Shown: positions 54,597-63,300, counted from the stretch's first letter. The stretch: DNA of 64,000 nucleotides from Methanolobus chelungpuianus (GCF_024500045.1 NZ_JTEO01000006.1:186001-250000), one strand, 5' to 3'. Program-made: numbers and translations. Notes: generated by a model not told the origin, from the sequence alone.

Positions 54597-54899
54597 TCAG
54601 CCTGTCAACAGTCTCCTTACAGCCACCCCGGAATTGTTGACAAGGAGACCCATTTTTCCAAAATGTTCCATGGGATCTGATACCATAGCGCAGACACCGG
54701 TTTCTTTCCTGATGTCAGTATCGACGGCCAGGGACTCCGACCCAATGTTCTCGACCGATCTGCGGACCTGTGCTATCTCGTCCCTGCTCCCCGCGGTCAC
54801 GACAATGTTCGCACCTTCTCTTGCAAGTGCAAGGCATGTGGCCTTTCCAATGCCCCGGCCCCCGCCCGTAACAATGGCTACGCTGTCCTTGAGCCTCAA
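54597..54899 (-). pseudogene. Truncated short-chain dehydrogenase (N-terminal part only)
   Basis: 100 residues that start as an intact SDR: DSVAIVTGGGRGIGKATCLA, ANIVVTAGSRDEIAQVRRSV, then LLVNNSGVAVRRLLTG and stop. Normal SDRs have about 250 residues; the Ser-Tyr-Lys catalytic residues are absent. The cofactor-binding half could fold alone, but loss of the active site suggests a 3' truncation, with the downstream phosphoribosyltransferase gene starting 7 bp after the stop. Reading-frame integrity of the remaining part suggests the truncation is recent or the fragment is retained. Confidence 0.65.
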
Positions 54900-54923
54900 A
54901 ATAACTCCCCTGAAAGTCCCGGA

Positions 54924-55277
54924 TCACTCCACTGTAACGGAACCTATCATTCCGGGATGTATCGTGCACGAGTAATTGAAGAGACCTGGTTCCTCAAAAG
55001 TATAGTTGAAAGTTCCGTCCGGTGATATCTCACCTGAATCAAAATCGCCGTTATCCGCAACTACATTATGAGCCGTCTTATCATTATTCGTCCAGGTAAC
55101 AGTATCCCCGGCAGAAACCCTGATGTCCTGAGGCAGGAAACGATAGTTCTGCATCGTGACATCTGTCGTTTCAATCTCTTCCGGGGGCTGGGCTTCCCCT
55201 GGCGACTGGTAATCCGTACATCCTGAGATAAAGGCTGCTGCTGCCAGCAGTGCAAGCACAAAAAGTATTCGTTTCAT
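54924..55277 (-). CDS. Plastocyanin/azurin-like copper lipoprotein
   Basis: 117 residues. The signal sequence ILFVLALLAAAAFISGC ends in a lipobox. The cupredoxin fold follows (QNYRFLPQDIRVSAGDTVTW). Type 1 copper ligands are visible as His70 (TAHNVV), Cys104, His107 and Met110 (CTIHPGM), with the usual Met axial ligand. It would be a membrane-attached electron carrier facing outside. A second cupredoxin, with Gln in place of that Met, is encoded 1 kb further on the same strand. It lies 24 bp upstream of the truncated dehydrogenase. Confidence 0.9.
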   Translation of the reverse strand: MKRILFVLALLAAAAFISGCTDYQSPGEAQPPEEIETTDVTMQNYRFLPQDIRVSAGDTVTWTNNDKTAHNVVADNGDFDSGEISPDGTFNYTFEEPGLFNYSCTIHPGMIGSVTVE

Positions 55278-55603
55278 AATCCTCCCCGACTAAAATAGGG
55301 TGAGCATAATTAATAGTGTTAGCGGAACTAAAATATTAGGGGGTTTGCATTATCCCTATTAGAATATTAAAGGAACAATATATACACCGCAAATAAAAAA
55401 ACATAAGACAGAGGCATTGGTGACAAACAACAATCTCATAAGCAGGCCAATAAGCGAGCTTATCCCACAGATGTGGAGGATATCCTGAGCAATATTAATG
55501 GGCCGAACCTGTCAGCAACCAGCAGGAGGGCATACACGATTGTTTTAAAGTGCTTGCTAAACAAGGTTGTCCCTGCACAGCCCCATTATAAAAAGATATT
55601 GAC
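55278..55603. other. Intergenic region with a possible gene remnant
   Basis: Apart from A+T-rich promoter-like sequence before the copper protein gene, a plus-strand frame at 55420-55488 reads NNNLISRPISELIPQM and then stops. That phrase resembles the start of MATE transporters. Only 22 codons survive, so no gene is called. Confidence 0.3.
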
Positions 55604-56038
55604 CTACATTGTGCCGATCTGCTTCATCAGGCCCACCAGATCGTAGAATAGTTTCTCTTCCACTATCTTCCCATTCTTCCAGTGAGCCACAGTACAGAAC
55701 TCCACCTTGAACTTCTTGTTCGTGGGCGGAATTAGACTGCCATCAGCTCCTTTCATTGGCCCCTTCATAGTTCCCGTGAACTCAGCTACGGAGCATGTAT
55801 AGTCGCCAGATCCGAAAAGGATCTTATAAGGATTGTTGACTATATGGTTATCCGGGAATACTTTGAAAAACTCTACAGCTTCGGCATGATGCGCGTGGCC
55901 GCCCCTTGTGGGCTCCGGCTGACCAGGCCAAAATACAGCTACATCATCCGCGTGGCGTTCGTTGAATGTTTCCCAGTCCTGGGAATTCCATGCATCATCC
56001 AAAGTTTTCATTAATTCCAAATTTTCTTCTACGCTCAT
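55604..56038 (-). CDS. SnoaL-like polyketide cyclase family protein
   Basis: 144 residues with the NTF2-like fold. ENLELMKTLDDAWNSQDWET opens the cone, and then VAVFWPGQPEPTRGGHAHHA and IVEEKLFYDLVGLMKQIG close it. The SnoaL-like ester cyclase group has many members of unknown substrate, and the catalytic Asp/His pair of true cyclases is not certain here. It stands alone on the minus strand. The ATG has no strong RBS; a TATA-like element is upstream. Confidence 0.85.
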   Translation of the reverse strand: MSVEENLELMKTLDDAWNSQDWETFNERHADDVAVFWPGQPEPTRGGHAHHAEAVEFFKVFPDNHIVNNPYKILFGSGDYTCSVAEFTGTMKGPMKGADGSLIPPTNKKFKVEFCTVAHWKNGKIVEEKLFYDLVGLMKQIGTM

Positions 56039-56310
56039 TTATAATTACCCCACTTTCAGTCTGAATCTTGTACCACCTATATGGTTCCAAGAAATACTTT
56101 TGTAGCTCCTGTTATATTAAAACTCTCTGTGAACAGCATCAAACGGCTACTTCATACTCAAAGATATGAATATTACACTACTGGAGAGAATATCAACTGA
56201 CCCTTTAGTAAAACACCTTTATGAGAAGGCCTGTAACTGTAAAAAAGGCAGGAAGCAGGCAGCAATTTTAATTTTCCTTCCCCGACAACAATCCCTACCC
56301 TTATAATGTA

Positions 56311-57120
56311 TCATCCTGTTACAATGACCTGCCCCGTGGTCTGATAAGGATGCACTGCACACATATAATAATAAGTGCCCGCTTCTGTGAATGTGTAGCT
56401 GTAGGAATCTCCCTGTCGCAGGGCTTCGGACCTGAACCCGCCGCCATCTATAGTATGGACTGCTGAATCCATGTTTGTCCACCTTACAGTGTCACCCACC
56501 GCAATGGTGACAGAAGCCGGATCAAAGTCAAAGTTCCTGATATTGACTTCAGTTACCGGGTAAGGAGTGCCTGTTATATAAGCAGTATAGATATAGTCAT
56601 TAGCTGCCTCTATGGAATGACAGTCCCGGCACGACTCAATCCTTCCCTCGATTATTACCTCCCCTTCCGGAGTGTAGGCAGCCCAGAACCAGTCATTGTG
56701 CTTAGGGTCATAATCTTCTACCTTGTAACGCACACCTATTTCTCTGAGCTCGCCTTCCGAATCATAGCTTTCCCTTACCACCATGCTCCCGTAAGGCAGG
56801 GCACCTGCCCTGTTCTCTATGGCAGGCAGGGCATTGTCCGAGACATAGGTGGTGAGCAGGGGACCGTGAACACTGACACTTGCATACCTCTCCTCCCTCA
56901 AAGGCCACAGGTCCCAGTTTCGGTAGCTGTTCTCTTCAGCAATGTAACTGTATACTTGACTTCCATTTGGTTCAGGAAGTCCTGTCTGCACGGGTTCGGG
57001 CTCAGCAGGAGGCACTTCCGGAATTTCTGTGCCTGCATCGTCCTCATCCTGTGCACCGGTACATCCGGTTGCCAGAAACACACCTATAAGAATAAGAAAG
57101 ATTATCATTTCAATCTTCAT
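56311..57120 (-). CDS. Lipoprotein fusing a cytochrome P460-like heme-c domain and a cupredoxin
   Basis: 269 residues from ATG 57120. The signal MIIFLILIGVFLATGC ends in a lipobox, and an acidic/Pro-rich linker follows. Residues about 50-175 resemble the cytochrome P460 domain (YIAEENSYRNWDLWP, YGSMVVRESYDSEGELREIG, YDPKHNDWFWAAYTPEGEVI) and carry one CxxCH heme motif, Cys164-Cys167-His168 (CRDCHS). Residues about 180-269 form a cupredoxin with ligands His222, Cys254 and His257. The axial Met is replaced by Gln260 (CAVHPYQ), as in stellacyanin. This combination in a methanogen suggests a membrane-attached redox protein outside the cell. Confidence 0.75.
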   Translation of the reverse strand: MKIEMIIFLILIGVFLATGCTGAQDEDDAGTEIPEVPPAEPEPVQTGLPEPNGSQVYSYIAEENSYRNWDLWPLREERYASVSVHGPLLTTYVSDNALPAIENRAGALPYGSMVVRESYDSEGELREIGVRYKVEDYDPKHNDWFWAAYTPEGEVIIEGRIESCRDCHSIEAANDYIYTAYITGTPYPVTEVNIRNFDFDPASVTIAVGDTVRWTNMDSAVHTIDGGGFRSEALRQGDSYSYTFTEAGTYYYMCAVHPYQTTGQVIVTG

Positions 57121-57289
57121 CAACAAACCCCGATTATATGATTGGCTGCTCAATTGAAATACTTTTATGTCCGAGAAAGGGTGCATTTATGCTGCACGCG
57201 GATAGAGCACTATTTGAGCACTGCCACAGCAAAACAGAGTAATGCCTGAAGATCAGGTAAAAGGTATAAAAGGAATTTAGGAGAATAGA

Positions 57290-57469
57290 TCAGGTTTCAA
57301 GTATATCTAGCGGCCTTTTCAGGAAGGCTTTGATCATTCCCTGCTCATCCACATCACCTGAAAGCTTGACCAGTTCCCAGCCGTCAATGCCAAGTTCGTT
57401 CAGGTCTTCTTTCATAAGGTCCCACTCTCCAAAACGAACTGATTTTATTTCATATTCCCATGATGTCAT
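57290..57469 (-). CDS. DUF4177 small protein
   Basis: 59 residues: MTSWEYEIKSVRFGEWDLMK then LNELGIDGWELVKLSGDVDE and a terminal AFLKRPLDILET. The WEYxxxxx...LNxLGxxGWELV...FLKRP pattern is that of DUF4177. The function is unknown. The ATG has GAGGTAA a few bases upstream, and TATA-like TTATATAAC lies further upstream on the minus strand. The product is cytoplasmic. It is not adjacent to a same-strand partner with a short gap. Confidence 0.75.
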   Translation of the reverse strand: MTSWEYEIKSVRFGEWDLMKEDLNELGIDGWELVKLSGDVDEQGMIKAFLKRPLDILET

Positions 57470-57783
57470 CTTTAATTACCTCTACTTGTCTACGAAAAGA
57501 TTATTTTCGTTATATAATACCCTATACCCACGACATATAAATAACTTTTCAAAAAACTAATTTGAGGGATAAACAACTTAACTTGATTATTCAGAGTATA
57601 ATACATTTCCCGGCCCAACTCTGCTAGGATAGCAAGGTTATTTCCTGTTAGATAAAAGGCCGAGTTAAAGCAATACAAAAGGACGTATACGTAATGGTGA
57701 TGCACGCCTACAATATAGAGAATCTGACTACAGGCGATATTTATGAGAATATATGAAAGACCTGCAAAAGGGGATGAGAAGTA
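57470..57783. other. A+T-rich region between DUF4177 and fwdD genes
   Basis: The sequence includes promoter-like elements for the DUF4177 gene. A minus-strand frame (57490-57705) reads as an aromatic, hydrophobic protein but has no RBS. No hairpin or gene is convincing. Confidence 0.35.
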
Positions 57784-58188
57784 TCAGATGATCTCCCTTA
57801 TCCCTGTTACTTTAGCTCCCTTTGCACTGGATGCAAGCACCTCGAAATCCTTGAACTCAGGCACTCCCGTGCCGCCTGCGTCTTCAGGCACCAGAACATT
57901 GGACCATGGACTGTTTACCATATAGGCTGTTCCTGTGTGTGGTTTCTCATAGCCGGAATTCCGGGCTTTCACTACCACCTTGCCAGAGCCGTTCTTCAGC
58001 ACGAGTGTATCACCTTCCTTTATAGCAAGTTTCGAGATGTCCTTCGGGTCGAGCCTGATGACAGCGGAGAGCTTCTCATAGTCTTCCCCGAAAAGTGATG
58101 CCACTTTTGCGGAATCCTGGAAGATATCCCTGTAAGTAACTATCTTCAGTTTTACCTCAGGAGCTGCAAGGAACTGTCCGAATCCCAT
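57784..58188 (-). CDS. fwdD: Formylmethanofuran dehydrogenase subunit D
   Basis: 134 residues. It is the molybdopterin dinucleotide-binding domain: RLDPKDISKLAIKEGDTLVL, NGSGKVVVKAR and GTAYMVNSPWSNVLV. In the Fwd/Fmd complex the D subunit caps the pterin cofactor held by subunit B. The complex reduces CO2 to formylmethanofuran with ferredoxin. Its ATG overlaps the fwdB stop by one base (TAATG). The genes for subunits A and C are absent from the neighbourhood. Whether tungsten or molybdenum is used cannot be read from this. Confidence 0.92.
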   Translation of the reverse strand: MGFGQFLAAPEVKLKIVTYRDIFQDSAKVASLFGEDYEKLSAVIRLDPKDISKLAIKEGDTLVLKNGSGKVVVKARNSGYEKPHTGTAYMVNSPWSNVLVPEDAGGTGVPEFKDFEVLASSAKGAKVTGIREII

Positions 58189-59465
58189 TATAATGCCTCC
58201 GATATACGTGTCATTACCTCTTCGTCCGAAAGCCGGTCAGTTTCAACGATCTGCTTCAGGCCGATCTCCACGCCGTCCATGCGAACGGCAGTACCACCTG
58301 ATTCTACGCCGACCAGGGCGCAGGGAATTGTAACTTTCGCCTTCACTGAGGTCAGGGTCTGGCAGGGGTCGATGGCTATCAGTGGTATTTCTTCAAGATA
58401 CCTTACCACCGAACGGGGCAGGCTTGTAAGCGGGTCAGCGCCTATAACAAGCGCCGCATCCACGGTCTTCTGTCTCAGTGCTTCCACAACCGAATACTCG
58501 GGCCCGTGCAGTATCTCGGCCCCGCTGAACTTTACCCGGTTGATGTACCCTGTTTCCTCGAACAGGTTCTGGTTGAAGCCTCTCATGTTGTAGTGGCCAG
58601 CCATGGGTATAAGATGGAAGTTCGAGACCGAGTTAAGTTTATCCATAAGCCTGTAGAGAGGTTCGCGGTCGTCAAGTGCATAGACCATTCCAAGACCTGC
58701 GAAGATGACTCCGAACTTTGCCTTCTTCAGTATGTTTGCAAGTTCCAGCAGCCTTTTCTTATCAAAGTCATAGGATGTCTTGGGGATCTTCCCGGAAAGA
58801 GCGCTCACCAAGGCATCCATGAATTCCACATCCCCTTTAACGGGTATCTGGTAGAGCCCGTTCTCACCGCAAATCTCGGCAGTGTCGGACTTCCTCACGT
58901 CGATGCATATTGCTGTGCGGTCCTCTTCCCACCCTCTCTGGCGCTCTTTGCCCCTGGGGAAGTAGGAGTAACGCGACATGTGCCTGGGATGCGAGTTAGC
59001 AGGATCCGCACCCCAGTAAACTATCACGTCGGCCTTATGCCTCACATCGTCAAGGGTGCAGGTCTTCAGTTTGCCTTCCAGGATTGCCTCCACCATGGGA
59101 CCTTGGCAGAATGATGAAGTGTCATCAATATAGCCGTTTATCTTCCTGGCAATCCCGATTGCTTTCTTCTGGGCAGCCGAGCTTGAATTGGCGTGCCCGA
59201 AAATGAGCGGCCTTTCAGCACTTCTCAGGATATCTGCCGCTTCCCTGATAGCAGAATCCATATCCGCCCTCTTTCCATTCACCATGCACCCCAGGGGATT
59301 GCTGCATCCCTTCATGAATGCGAATCCTTTCCTGCACGCAGTATGGACCTTGGCTACCTTTCCATCCTCAAGTCCCACATCGATATCATCGCACAGGAGC
59401 GCGCAGCCCGTACAGACGTAATGATCATTGTCCAAATTGATCCCCCTTTGCGAAGTTCCCTTCAC
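58188..59465 (-). CDS. fwdB: Formylmethanofuran dehydrogenase subunit B
   Basis: 425 residues. The N-terminal CTGCALLCDDIDVGLEDGKV binds a 4Fe-4S cluster, and the active-site metal ligand is Cys120 (numbered from GTG) in SSFCQGPMVEAIL. VYWGADPANSHPRHMSRYSY and DALVVGADPLTSLPRSVV-type blocks bind the pterin. It catalyses CO2 reduction in the complex with subunit D. The upstream GTG at 59465 is in frame, but TTG 59435 is preceded at 5-6 bp by GGGGATC, so the real start is probably TTG 59435. The ferredoxin gene ends 18 bp upstream. Confidence 0.92.
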   Translation of the reverse strand: MKGTSQRGINLDNDHYVCTGCALLCDDIDVGLEDGKVAKVHTACRKGFAFMKGCSNPLGCMVNGKRADMDSAIREAADILRSAERPLIFGHANSSSAAQKKAIGIARKINGYIDDTSSFCQGPMVEAILEGKLKTCTLDDVRHKADVIVYWGADPANSHPRHMSRYSYFPRGKERQRGWEEDRTAICIDVRKSDTAEICGENGLYQIPVKGDVEFMDALVSALSGKIPKTSYDFDKKRLLELANILKKAKFGVIFAGLGMVYALDDREPLYRLMDKLNSVSNFHLIPMAGHYNMRGFNQNLFEETGYINRVKFSGAEILHGPEYSVVEALRQKTVDAALVIGADPLTSLPRSVVRYLEEIPLIAIDPCQTLTSVKAKVTIPCALVGVESGGTAVRMDGVEIGLKQIVETDRLSDEEVMTRISEAL

Positions 59466-59483
59466 TGTATTATTATCATCCCA

Positions 59484-59945
59484 TCATACAAATTCTATTG
59501 CCTTTGTCGGGCAGGTATCGATACATGCAACGCAGAGAATCTTATTCTCCCCGAAGCGGCGGCACTCCTGGACATTGGCGGCCTTCACGACGCCGTCCTC
59601 AACTTTCAGGATCACCCTGTCGCATGTGGGAGCCTTGCCACTGCCTGCACCCATGGGATCGGCCGCAACATTGACAGGACATGCGACCACACAGTTACCG
59701 CATCCTATACACTTGTCAGCATGTACGATAAGCCCGGTTTCGGTGACATCTCCCACAGGAGTCACCATGCCGGAAAGCTTCTCATAGCTGGCCTTGTACT
59801 TCCCTTCCCTGACTAGAGGAAGGCAGTCCTCCACTTTGAGCTTGCGGGAAAGCAGGTCGACTGCAAAAGCCATGCAAGTGCTTTTTCCGCACTCCTTACA
59901 ATTGGTTTTTGGTAGTAACTGATATATTTCCATTACACTTGCCAT
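59484..59945 (-). CDS. Polyferredoxin-like protein of the fwd block
   Basis: 153 residues. The N-terminal PKTNCKECGKSTCMAFAVDL (about 12-31) is the Fe-S domain that, in acetyl-CoA synthase/CO dehydrogenase subunits, binds one 4Fe-4S cluster. Residues about 75-95 have CIGCGNCVVACPVN, and the C-terminus has CVACIDTCPTKAIEF, giving two more 4Fe-4S ferredoxin motifs. It probably delivers electrons to the Fwd proteins encoded next, comparable to FwdG. RBS CAGGAG lies 6 bp before the ATG. It begins 52 bp after the FTR gene stop. Confidence 0.85.
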   Translation of the reverse strand: MASVMEIYQLLPKTNCKECGKSTCMAFAVDLLSRKLKVEDCLPLVREGKYKASYEKLSGMVTPVGDVTETGLIVHADKCIGCGNCVVACPVNVAADPMGAGSGKAPTCDRVILKVEDGVVKAANVQECRRFGENKILCVACIDTCPTKAIEFV

Positions 59946-59997
59946 GTTTCTCTCCTGAGCGGGTATTCCGGACCACTGATGGACGCTCAGTTATATC

Positions 59998-60276
59998 TCA
60001 GTGACTGAAGAACAGTGAACAGTGGCAGCTGCCATTCTCTTTTATCTCATCATGGTGGTAGACACAGGGGCATATGATCTTGCGGTCCTGCTCCACATCA
60101 CCGCTGACTATACGGCAGGGGCAGTATTGTTTTCCGAGTTCTGCCCTGTTCTTTGCAAGACCTTCCACCACAAGCTGAACCATCTCATCGTCAGGATTTA
60201 ATTTGTAACCTTTCCTTCTTGCATATGCGGTTGCCCATGCGTGTGTTTTCTCCATAATAGGTTTAAGATGTGTCAT
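59998..60276 (-). CDS. Ferredoxin-thioredoxin reductase catalytic subunit
   Basis: 92 residues with the FTR catalytic cysteine pattern QYCPCRIVSG, IICPCVYHH and GSCHCSLFF, which hold the 4Fe-4S cluster and redox disulfide. It reduces thioredoxin-like disulfides with electrons from ferredoxin. No separate variable (FtrA) subunit is here, as usual for archaea. GGAGATTTTT precedes the ATG. The position between a ferredoxin gene, the fwd genes and a cupin suggests it uses the same ferredoxin pool. Confidence 0.92.
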   Translation of the reverse strand: MTHLKPIMEKTHAWATAYARRKGYKLNPDDEMVQLVVEGLAKNRAELGKQYCPCRIVSGDVEQDRKIICPCVYHHDEIKENGSCHCSLFFSH

Positions 60277-60396
60277 AAAAATCTCCGTTATCAGCTTTAA
60301 TGATGAGAAATATTGTCGCTTATACCATTAATCTATTTTCCTCCCCTACGGAAAATAAATGAAAGGGGCAGGCATGCCCGGTCATTCCATTGCCTG

Positions 60397-60735
60397 TTAA
60401 AGCAGCTTTGTCTGATCGGTCTGTCTTGGAACCTTTACAACCAGAAAACGGAACGTTCCGGTACCTTCGTTCATAAGCCTGTGGGGTATCCTGGCAGGGC
60501 TCTCTATGATCATATCTTTTGATACCTTCTCCTGCTCTTCCCCGATCTCGACGATCCCCTCACCTTCAAGCACGTAGAAGAAAACGTCCACCGGAGTCAC
60601 ATGTTTCTTAAGTTTCTCCCCGGGCTTGAGCTCGATGTGCATTACCTGTGCATGCTCGGTATCATATAGTTTCTTTACGGAAACCCCGTGAGGGTTTTCC
60701 CTGTCAGGTTCATTCCCGAAACTTGTGATTCTCAT
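60397..60735 (-). CDS. Cupin-domain protein
   Basis: 112 residues, single cupin fold. EHAQVMHIELKPGEKLKKHV, DVFFYVLEGEGIVEIGEE and ARIPHRLMNEGTGTFRFLVV carry the two cupin motifs with metal-binding His and Glu candidates. The bound metal and function are unknown. AGGAGG precedes the ATG at 6 bp. It lies between hcp copy 2 (38 bp) and the FTR gene (120 bp) on the same strand. Confidence 0.82.
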   Translation of the reverse strand: MRITSFGNEPDRENPHGVSVKKLYDTEHAQVMHIELKPGEKLKKHVTPVDVFFYVLEGEGIVEIGEEQEKVSKDMIIESPARIPHRLMNEGTGTFRFLVVKVPRQTDQTKLL

Positions 60736-60773
60736 TTTTGCCTCCTGTTATATCAAAGAAAGAAAATAAAAGT

Positions 60774-62390
60774 TCATAGAAGGACCTTGAGGTCCTCCTG
60801 AACTGTTGTGTGCGGCCTGATGTTGAACTTCTCGACCAGCACATTGAGTATGTTGGGCGAGATAAACGCCGGCAGGGTGGGACCGAGAGTTATGTTCCGC
60901 ACTCCAAGGCTCAGCAACGCCAGCAGCACAAGCACGGCCTTCTGCTCGTACCATGCGATGTTATATGCTATTGGAAGGTCGTTGATGTCCTCAAGTCCGA
61001 ATGCTTCCGCAAGTTTCTGCGCAATGACCACCAGCGAATAGGAATCGTTACACTGGCCTGCATCCAGGACCCTTGGGATACCTCCGATGTCTCCCAGATC
61101 AAGCTTGTTGTAGCGATACTTGGCACAGCCCGCAGTGAGGATAACGGTGTCCTGCGGCAGGGCCTTTGCGAAATCCGTGTAATAGCTCCTTTCCTTGTGC
61201 CTGCCGTCGCATCCGGCCATGACCACGAACTTGCTGATCTTTCCGCTCTTGACAGCATCCACTATCTTATCGGCAACTGAGAGAGCTGATGCGTGTGCAA
61301 ACCCTCCTACGATGGAGCCTTCCTCGAGCTGCTCGGGCGGCTTTGATTTCTTCGCCTGCTCGATTATGGCATAGAAATCCTTTGTGCCGTCTTCCTTTTC
61401 CTCGATGTGGGTCACACCCTCACATCCTACAATGCCTGTGGAGTATATCCTGTCAGTGTATGTTGCTTTCGGAGGTACCAGGCAGTTAGTGGTCATCAGT
61501 ATGGGACCGTTGAACTTCTCGAACTCCTCTTTTTGCTTCCACCACGCGCCTCCGTAATTGCCTACGAAGTTATCATAGTTCTTGAATGCGGGATAACAGT
61601 TTGCAGGAAGCATTTCCCCGTGGGTGTACACGTCCACGCCTGTACCCTTGGTCTGCTCAAGGAGCTGCTCGAGATCACGCAGGTCATGTCCGCTTATGAG
61701 TATGCCCGGCCTGTCGCGAACTCCTATGTTCACTTTTGTGGGCTCGGGGTTGCCGTAGGTGGAAGTGTTTGCCTTGTCCAGCAGGGCAAGCGTTGTGACC
61801 CCCATCGAGCCGCATTCCATTACAAGGCCCACAAGCTCATCGGCTCCGACCTTGTCGTCTGTTGTTGCCACAAGGGATCTTTCCATAAACTTGAATATTT
61901 CATCGTCCTTGAACCCGAGCACATAAGCATGGTGGGCGTAGGCAGCTATGCCCTTGAGGCCGAAGATCAGCAGCGACCTGAGTGAACGGATATCCTCATT
62001 ACCGGGAGCGTTAAAACTTGTGTCTATACCCTTGATGCTTTCAGGAGTGACCTTTGCAACTTCCGGAAGCTCTCCAAGGGAAATGTTTTTGCTTACCAGC
62101 TTTTGTTTAATGCTGTCCCGTATATCAAAACCTTCCCCGAGGAGTTTCTCAGCATTTTCCTTACTGAAGTTAGTGTTTGTAAGCGTGGCGAAGAGCCCGT
62201 CAAGCATGAACCTGTCCGTTCTTTCCTCGTTGACCCCATGCTCCCTTGCTTTCATATTGTAGAAAGCGATGCTCTTCAGCAGATATATCAGGTCGTCCTG
62301 CAATTCGGCGACCTCGCTCTTCTTTCCGCAGACACCCACTTTTATACAGGCCTGCCCACTTGCTGTTTCTTCACACTGGTAACAGTACAT
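60774..62390 (-). CDS. hcp: Hydroxylamine reductase / hybrid cluster protein, copy 2
   Basis: 538 residues from ATG 62390, preceded by GGTGA at 5 bp; the longer in-frame extension is not needed. [20 protein letters not shown] begins the same Cx2Cx8Cx5C cluster motif as copy 1. Conserved hybrid-cluster regions are the same ([40 protein letters not shown]). The two copies are clearly homologous along their whole length but differ in many surface positions, so the duplication is not recent. It heads the block that includes cupin, FTR, ferredoxin and fwd genes. Confidence 0.95.
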   Translation of the reverse strand: MYCYQCEETASGQACIKVGVCGKKSEVAELQDDLIYLLKSIAFYNMKAREHGVNEERTDRFMLDGLFATLTNTNFSKENAEKLLGEGFDIRDSIKQKLVSKNISLGELPEVAKVTPESIKGIDTSFNAPGNEDIRSLRSLLIFGLKGIAAYAHHAYVLGFKDDEIFKFMERSLVATTDDKVGADELVGLVMECGSMGVTTLALLDKANTSTYGNPEPTKVNIGVRDRPGILISGHDLRDLEQLLEQTKGTGVDVYTHGEMLPANCYPAFKNYDNFVGNYGGAWWKQKEEFEKFNGPILMTTNCLVPPKATYTDRIYSTGIVGCEGVTHIEEKEDGTKDFYAIIEQAKKSKPPEQLEEGSIVGGFAHASALSVADKIVDAVKSGKISKFVVMAGCDGRHKERSYYTDFAKALPQDTVILTAGCAKYRYNKLDLGDIGGIPRVLDAGQCNDSYSLVVIAQKLAEAFGLEDINDLPIAYNIAWYEQKAVLVLLALLSLGVRNITLGPTLPAFISPNILNVLVEKFNIRPHTTVQEDLKVLL

Positions 62391-62402
62391 TTGTTTCACC
62401 AC

Positions 62403-63117
62403 TTATATCCTGATATCTTTTTGATACTAAGATATTGGAGGTATTTGCATATAAGTGAGGTAGTTTCCGGTTGGATACCTGAAAGAACTCTTGGGTGTGA
62501 AGGGGTAAAAAAGGAAATGGTAAACTGCTCACCAATTTTCTCTACACCGGAAGTGATACTTACTTAAGAAGCAAAACTATATCTTTCCTAAAGTCGTCAT
62601 TTCTGCAAAAAGATTACAAGAATGGCATCCTATCGGCAAAATTAATTTACAATTAACGCTCATCGTACCTATAGTTTGCGGTTGAAGCCAATTTAATTTA
62701 CTCTTTTAATTTGCTTTTATATAATGTCTTCCTATATTTCATGACATTCGAGTAGATTAAGGGACCTACGATGTAAGTATCACCCTAGCTCTGCTCCAAA
62801 AATTGATTTCCTCCTCAAGAGCCCCTTTTATAATACTAGGAAAATGAAATCCAATTGAAGATTGTTAAAGATTTTGAATGATGGTCTACAAGGCCAATTT
62901 CCTTGAGCAGATGCGGAGACTTGCCAGACTCCTTTGCAGAAACTGAACATGTCAGCACTTATCAGAACCAGACCAAAGTAATATGTGAAACCAGAACTCT
63001 ATGCAGCCGTGAGATAGAATACGACTGCAGTACCCCATCGGGTGGAAGGAACAGGATTGTAATAAGAGCCGAGCGGTTGACTTCACTGCGGAGTGTTACT
63101 CAAAGGGGTAGAACAAT
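62403..63117. other. Long intergenic region without a supported gene
   Basis: A plus-strand frame near 62880-63121 is open, but it does not resemble a known family and lacks an RBS. No repeat or hairpin of note was found. The region is A+T-rich and close to transposase debris, so it may contain decayed mobile sequence. Confidence 0.35.
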
Positions 63118-63300
63118 CTAAGAGAAAAGCAGATCGAAAAGACTGTATATCTGCAAATGTGAGTTTCCTGATACAGCTAGCGCTGTATCAACAAACTTTA
63201 AGTATCTATTCGACAAAACACTAATCATACCCTTTGTGTTTTTTCTGCAAACCTGGACTTTAAGCCTTCGTGTCCATCTTGATCCCATCGTCTTTGCCAT
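63118..63300 (-). pseudogene. Transposase N-terminal fragment (copy 2)
   Basis: The minus frame begins MAKTMGSRWTRRLKVQVCRK and continues SNRYLKFVDTALAVSGNSHL, then departs from the family and stops after about 60 residues. The middle matches copy 1 at 51364-51595. This copy retains the N-terminal start that copy 1 lacks, while copy 1 retains more of the next segment. Both lack the catalytic core. They show that a related insertion sequence was once active here. Confidence 0.55.

Noticed and set aside
55420-55488. Short frame resembling the start of a MATE transporter
   Set aside because: Only 22 codons before a stop and no continuation found in other frames; too little to call a pseudogene.
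57490-57705. Aromatic hydrophobic minus-strand frame of 71 codons
   Set aside because: Lies across the promoter of the DUF4177 gene and lacks an RBS.
62903-63121. Plus-strand frame of 72 codons rich in Arg and Thr
   Set aside because: Weak start, no family resemblance, overlaps the end of a transposase fragment.
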